From Micromonospora sp. C28SCA-DRY-2 (GTDB taxonomy: Bacteria; Actinomycetota; Actinomycetes; Mycobacteriales; Micromonosporaceae), in contig NZ_JAUMKD010000003.1 of the NCBI RefSeq assembly GCF_030519475.1, forward strand, positions 496,001 to 560,000: a stretch of 64,000 nt of DNA. The letters are read 5' to 3'. Of this stretch, positions 59,719 to 64,000 are shown piece after piece. The notes beneath the pieces are model-generated. The model saw only the letters and a list, made by a program, of their open reading frames with translations. It was not told the DNA's origin and searched no databases. How positions within the stretch are numbered: position 1 is the first letter of the stretch; each line of letters opens with the position of its first letter. The translations under genes were made by a program, and so were the position numbers.

Positions 59719-62700
59719 GTGTTCAGCTCGTTACGGAAAGTGATCGTGGCGGCGGTGGTCGCTGCCACCGCGGTCGCCGCGGCGCCACCGGCCGCCATGG
59801 CCCTCGCCGCTGACGCAGTTGCGCCAACCGCCGCTCCCGGCTCCGTCTACACGGTCACGCTGATCAACGGTGACGTCGTCCGGCTCACCCGGTTCGCCGA
59901 CGGCCGGCAGGAGGCGACCATCGACGACCGGGGCGGGCCCGACCGGCACGGCTTCCGGCTGTCCCACCGCGACGGTGACGTCTACGTGGTGCCGGACGAG
60001 GCGGTGCCGTACGTCACCGCCGGCCTGCTGGACGAGGCGCTGTTCAACGTCACGGACCTCGTCGCCGACGGCTACCACGACGCGGCGAGCCCGACCCTTC
60101 CGCTGCTCGTGGCCGGGGTGCCCGCCACCGCCGGCGCCCGGGCGGCGGTTCCGGAGACCCCGCCCGGCGCCACCCGGACCCGGGTGCTGCCCAGCATCGG
60201 CGCGGTCGCCGTCACCGGCCGCAAGACACAGGCGCGGGAGCTCTGGACGGCGCTGACCACCGGCCCGCGTACCCTCGCCGCCGGCGAGCGGAAGGTCTGG
60301 CTGGACCGGCGGGTCCGCGCCGACCTGGTCGACAGCGTGCCCCAGATCGGCGCGCCGGCCGCGTGGCGGGCCGGATACGACGGGCGGGGCGTCACCGTGG
60401 CGGTGCTCGACAGCGGCTACGACCCCACCCATCCGGACCTCGCCGGCCGGGTGGCCGCCACCGCGGACTTCACCACCGAGGGCGGGGCGGCGGTCGACCG
60501 GTTCGGGCACGGCACGCACGTCGCCGCGACCGTCGCCGGCAGCGGAAAGGCCGGCCGCGCCGGTGGCCGGGGCGTGGCTCCGGGCGCCCGGCTGCTGGTC
60601 GGCAAGGTGCTCGACGACTCCGGCTCCGGTGACCTGTCCTGGATCATCGCGGGCATGGAGTGGGCGGTACGCGAGGGCGCCCGGGTGGTCAACCTCAGCC
60701 TCGGCGCGCCGTCGTACGGCGGCTCGGACCCGGTCAGCGAGGCCGTCGACGCGCTGAGCGCCAGCTCGGACACCCTCTTCGTGGTCAGCTCCGGCAACTC
60801 CGGCCCCGGGCCGCAGACCGTCGGCACGCCCGGCATCGCCACCGCCGCCCTGACCGTGGGCGCGGTGTCCAAGCAGGACGCCTTCGCGGACTTCTCCAGC
60901 CGGGGCCCGCGCCTCGACGACGGCGCGGTCAAGCCCGAGATCACCGCACCGGGGGTCGGGATCGTGGCGGCCCGGGCGGCGGGCACCTCGCTGGGCCAGC
61001 TCGTCGACCGGTCCTACACCGCGATGTCCGGCACCTCCATGGCGGCCCCGCACGTGGCCGGCGCGGCCGCGCTGCTCGCCCAGGCCCATCCCGACTGGCG
61101 GCCCGAACAGCTCAAGGCCGCGCTGGTCAGCAGCGCCGAGCCGGTCGGCACGGCGCCGGTCTGGGCGCAGGGCGTCGGCCGGATGGACGTCCCGGCGGCA
61201 CTGGCCCAGACCGTCCGGGTCGACACCGCCAACGTCGTACTCGGGCAGGTGCCGGCCGGGTCCGCCCCGCGCGGCGCCGAGGTGGTGTACCGCAACACCG
61301 GCCGGAAGCCGGTCACCCTCGACCTGGCCGTGGCCGCCACCGACACCGGCGCCACCGGCCGCGCCGCCGCGCTGACCGTCACGCCGGCCCGGCTGACCGT
61401 CCCCGCCGGTGGGCGGGCCACGGCCACGGTCCGGCTGGACACCGCGGCCACCAACCCGAACCGGTACGCCGGGGTGCTCACCGCGACCGCTGCCGGGCTG
61501 CGGCTGCGCACCCCGGTCGGCCTCAGCGTGACGCCGCCGGCGCACACCCTCACCATCGAGGCGACCAACCGCGACGGTCGGCCGGCCACCGGATTCCCCG
61601 ACCGGGCGGAGCTGTGGAACCTGGACACGGGCGAGCAGCACTACGGGTTCTTCGCCGACGGCCGGGCGACGGTGGAGCTGCCCGCCGGCCGGTACTCGCT
61701 GATGGCGCTCGTGCACAGCCTGGACGCCGGCGGGACCGAGAAGGACCTCACCGTGGCGGGCGACCCGGAGCTGCGCGTCGACGCGGACCGCACCGTGCGC
61801 CTCGACGCGCGCGCCGGCAACGAGATCCGGATGGACGTGGCGGACCCGACCGTGATCAGTCGGGGCGCCATCTCGTGGCAGCGCACCGCGGGGAGCCGGT
61901 CGAACCTGTCCGGCTGGGCGTTCAACCCGGCCAACGTCCAGCGGGTCTACGCGGTGCCGACCCGGCCGGTCTCCACCGGCACCTTCCAGTTCTTCAGCCG
62001 GTGGGATCTGAGCGCCCCCAAGCTGACCGCCGAGGTGACCGGCGCCGGCGGCTTCCGGCTGACCCGTCCGCTGCCGCTGGAGTACGCACCGCTGCTCGAC
62101 GGCACGCGCACGCTGCCGCTGGTCGACGGCGGTGACGGCGGGCCGGCCGGGCTGGGCGACGCCCGCGGCGCGGCGCTGCTGCTGCGGTACGTCGGCGAGG
62201 AGGCGATGGCGGAGCAGTTGCGGGCCGCGGCCGCGGCCGGTGCCGAGGTGGTGCTCCTCGCCCCCGACCAGCCCGGGAAGATCTACGCGAGCGGCTACGG
62301 TTCACCGGTACCGGCCTACCAGATCGGGTACGCCGACGGCCAGCGGCTGCGCGAGCGGTTGGCGGCCGGGCCGGCGACCATCGACCTGACCGGCACGGCG
62401 CGCAGCCCCTACCACTACGACCTGCTGCTGCCCGAGCCCGACCGGATCCCGGCCGACCTGCACTACACCGCGAAGGAGCTGGCGCTGGCCACCGTGGACA
62501 GCGAGTTCCACCAGCACGCGCCGGAGATGCGGGCGCTGGACTCGCGGGCCGGCTACCCCGACGGGGTGAGCGTCTCGTTCGGCTTCAACCGGTCGCTCAC
62601 CGCCGGGCAGCGGCGAACCGACCACGTCACCACCCGCGGGGTGCTCTGGCGCGCCGAGGCCACCGCCGAGGGCGAGAACCGGCAGGGAACCCAGGGCACC

Positions 62701-63453
62701 ATGTACGGCCCGCTGCGGGGGTACCGGGCCGGTGAGCGGACCCGGGAGGTGTGGTTCCCCGCCCTGACCCGGCCCGCCGTCCCGGCGGGTGCGCCCGACC
62801 ACCCGTACGGGACACCGGCCAACCGGTGGCACGACACCATCCGGGTGGCCGTGCCGCAGTACGCCGACGGCCCCGTCACGGCGTACGGCTGGATCGACGG
62901 CGGCTCCGACCGGGCCCGGATGACGCTGCGCCAGGGTGACCGGGTCGTCGGCACCACCACCGGGTCGTCGCAGCAGTTCACGGTCGGTCCGGGCAACCGG
63001 ACCTACCGGCTGACCCTGGACGTCACCCGGGACCGGTTCCCGGAGCGGGTCTGGTGGACCACCTCGACCGCGACCTCCACCACGTGGACGTTCCGCTCCG
63101 GGCGGCCCCGGGGCGAGCAGCCGCAGGTGCTCGCGCTGCCGCAGGTCCGCTACGACATCCGGACCGACCTGTCCAACGCGGTCCGCGCGGACCGGCCGTA
63201 CCCGCTGTCGCTCACCCCGGGCTACCAGCCGGGCGCGACCGGGCCCGGCCGGTTCGAGGTCGGCGTGTGGGTGTCGTACGACGACGGCGCCCACTGGCGG
63301 AAGGTGCCCGCCCGGGGCACCGGAACGGTGACGGCGACCATGCCGGCGGCGCCGGCCGACGCCCGGTTCGCCACGGTCCGGGTCACCGCCAGCGACCGTG
63401 CCGGCAATCGCGTCGACCAGACCATCACCCGGGCCTGGAAGGTGGTGCGCTGA
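59719..63453 (+). CDS. Secreted S8 family serine protease with large C-terminal region
   Basis: This 1244-residue subtilase has a signal peptide (KVIVAAVVAATAVAAAPPAAMALA), an N-terminal region beginning YTVTLINGDVVRLTRFADG, and an S8 domain with Asp in VLDSGYDPTHPDL (near 230), His in FGHGTHVAATVAG (near 264) and Ser in SGTSMAAPHVAG (near 436). The C-terminal 750 residues hold a beta-rich module (about 500-610), a PA-like insertion (about 800-900) and a further beta region with YDDGAHWRKVP near the end. The triad is complete. The GTG at 59719 follows AAGGGGG. It is the closest relative in the window of the S8-less protein at 50043-52472. Confidence 0.93.
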   Translation: MFSSLRKVIVAAVVAATAVAAAPPAAMALAADAVAPTAAPGSVYTVTLINGDVVRLTRFADGRQEATIDDRGGPDRHGFRLSHRDGDVYVVPDEAVPYVTAGLLDEALFNVTDLVADGYHDAASPTLPLLVAGVPATAGARAAVPETPPGATRTRVLPSIGAVAVTGRKTQARELWTALTTGPRTLAAGERKVWLDRRVRADLVDSVPQIGAPAAWRAGYDGRGVTVAVLDSGYDPTHPDLAGRVAATADFTTEGGAAVDRFGHGTHVAATVAGSGKAGRAGGRGVAPGARLLVGKVLDDSGSGDLSWIIAGMEWAVREGARVVNLSLGAPSYGGSDPVSEAVDALSASSDTLFVVSSGNSGPGPQTVGTPGIATAALTVGAVSKQDAFADFSSRGPRLDDGAVKPEITAPGVGIVAARAAGTSLGQLVDRSYTAMSGTSMAAPHVAGAAALLAQAHPDWRPEQLKAALVSSAEPVGTAPVWAQGVGRMDVPAALAQTVRVDTANVVLGQVPAGSAPRGAEVVYRNTGRKPVTLDLAVAATDTGATGRAAALTVTPARLTVPAGGRATATVRLDTAATNPNRYAGVLTATAAGLRLRTPVGLSVTPPAHTLTIEATNRDGRPATGFPDRAELWNLDTGEQHYGFFADGRATVELPAGRYSLMALVHSLDAGGTEKDLTVAGDPELRVDADRTVRLDARAGNEIRMDVADPTVISRGAISWQRTAGSRSNLSGWAFNPANVQRVYAVPTRPVSTGTFQFFSRWDLSAPKLTAEVTGAGGFRLTRPLPLEYAPLLDGTRTLPLVDGGDGGPAGLGDARGAALLLRYVGEEAMAEQLRAAAAAGAEVVLLAPDQPGKIYASGYGSPVPAYQIGYADGQRLRERLAAGPATIDLTGTARSPYHYDLLLPEPDRIPADLHYTAKELALATVDSEFHQHAPEMRALDSRAGYPDGVSVSFGFNRSLTAGQRRTDHVTTRGVLWRAEATAEGENRQGTQGTMYGPLRGYRAGERTREVWFPALTRPAVPAGAPDHPYGTPANRWHDTIRVAVPQYADGPVTAYGWIDGGSDRARMTLRQGDRVVGTTTGSSQQFTVGPGNRTYRLTLDVTRDRFPERVWWTTSTATSTTWTFRSGRPRGEQPQVLALPQVRYDIRTDLSNAVRADRPYPLSLTPGYQPGATGPGRFEVGVWVSYDDGAHWRKVPARGTGTVTATMPAAPADARFATVRVTASDRAGNRVDQTITRAWKVVR

Positions 63454-63546
63454 CCTCACCCGTCGGACGGGCCGGCCGCGGCACCGCGGCGGTGCGCGGC
63501 CCGACCGGCACCGTGGACAGCGCTGCTCCGGTCGCTGTCCAGGGCC

Positions 63547-63587
63547 GGCGGTGCCGGGCGACCCCACCCTCGTCGCCCGGCACCGCC
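63547..63587. terminator. Strong bidirectional terminator
   Basis: A perfect 16-bp stem, GGCGGTGCCGGGCGAC (63547-63562) and its complement (63572-63587), with a nine-base loop, lies between the convergent subtilase and monooxygenase genes. It is the strongest hairpin in the window. Confidence 0.8.
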
Positions 63588-63630
63588 CACGCGTGCGCCA
63601 TCGGCGCGGCGGCGCGGCACCGCCGCCCAT

Positions 63631-64000
<370 letters not shown>

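Overview
The window is very GC-rich. Genes use GTG and TTG starts freely, purine-rich ribosome binding sites are common, and several starts lie six to eight bases behind a TANNNT hexamer (apparent leaderless promoters). Large SARP/AfsR and LAL regulators, F420-type and mycothiol-type enzymes, an ECF41 sigma factor and several secreted subtilases point to a filamentous actinomycete, most likely a member of the Micromonosporaceae. This assignment rests on gene content only. No rRNA, tRNA, CRISPR array, insertion sequence or phage gene was seen.

Layout. 1-4.8 kb: EamA permease (cut by the left edge), DsbA-like oxidoreductase with a divergent LysR regulator, pgi, and an AlkD-like DNA glycosylase. 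5.0-12.2 kb: peptide cassette A. 12.5-20.1 kb: a four-domain secreted sugar-binding or sugar-hydrolysing protein, a class III sirtuin, and a P-loop/TPR protein with a 52-residue partner. 20.4-29.8 kb: small redox, stress and regulatory units (wrbA/sigJ, MarR, ArsR-SRPBCC, RibD-like reductase, PPOX enzyme, ketopantoate-reductase-like enzyme, CGNR regulator, LysR plus class III aminotransferase). 29.8-36.2 kb: peptide cassette B. 36.2-41.7 kb: GlxA regulator with a membrane DJ-1-like protein, two RibD-like reductases and a winged-helix regulator. 41.8-49.3 kb: peptide cassette C. 49.4-63.5 kb: an island of secreted subtilase-type proteins with their own regulators. 63.6-64 kb: C-terminal end of a flavin monooxygenase, cut by the right edge.

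The main discovery is a set of three paralogous but differently arranged cassettes, none of which matches a system I can name. Each has (i) a 61-78 residue precursor with a short conserved leader ending in A-x-A and an 8-, 8- or 10-cysteine core whose last residue is Cys, (ii) an ABC exporter without a C39 peptidase domain and with an LSGGQWQR signature, (iii) a small S26 signal-peptidase-like Ser/Lys protease, (iv) a membrane-anchored thioredoxin-fold protein with CxxC, and (v) a MauE-like membrane protein with a CxCFG motif. Cassettes A and B carry an adjacent SARP-NTPase-TPR regulator. In A, three heptamers at about 11-bp spacing lie 8 bp upstream of a TANNNT -10 box at both the exporter and the precursor. 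In B, four copies of GCGCAG at exactly 11-bp intervals precede the precursor. Cassette C adds a LolD/FtsX-type transporter that could give self-immunity. The parsimonious reading is a dedicated pathway that exports, cleaves and oxidatively folds disulfide-rich secreted peptides, using a MauD/MauE-like redox pair and an S26 protease in place of the C39-type leader peptidase.

The subtilase island holds two apparently active S8 proteases, a related secreted protein lacking the S8 domain and carrying an apparent one-base frameshift, a LAL-type LuxR regulator and a TrmB/LuxR-like regulator. It adjoins cassette C, and a functional link is possible but unproven.
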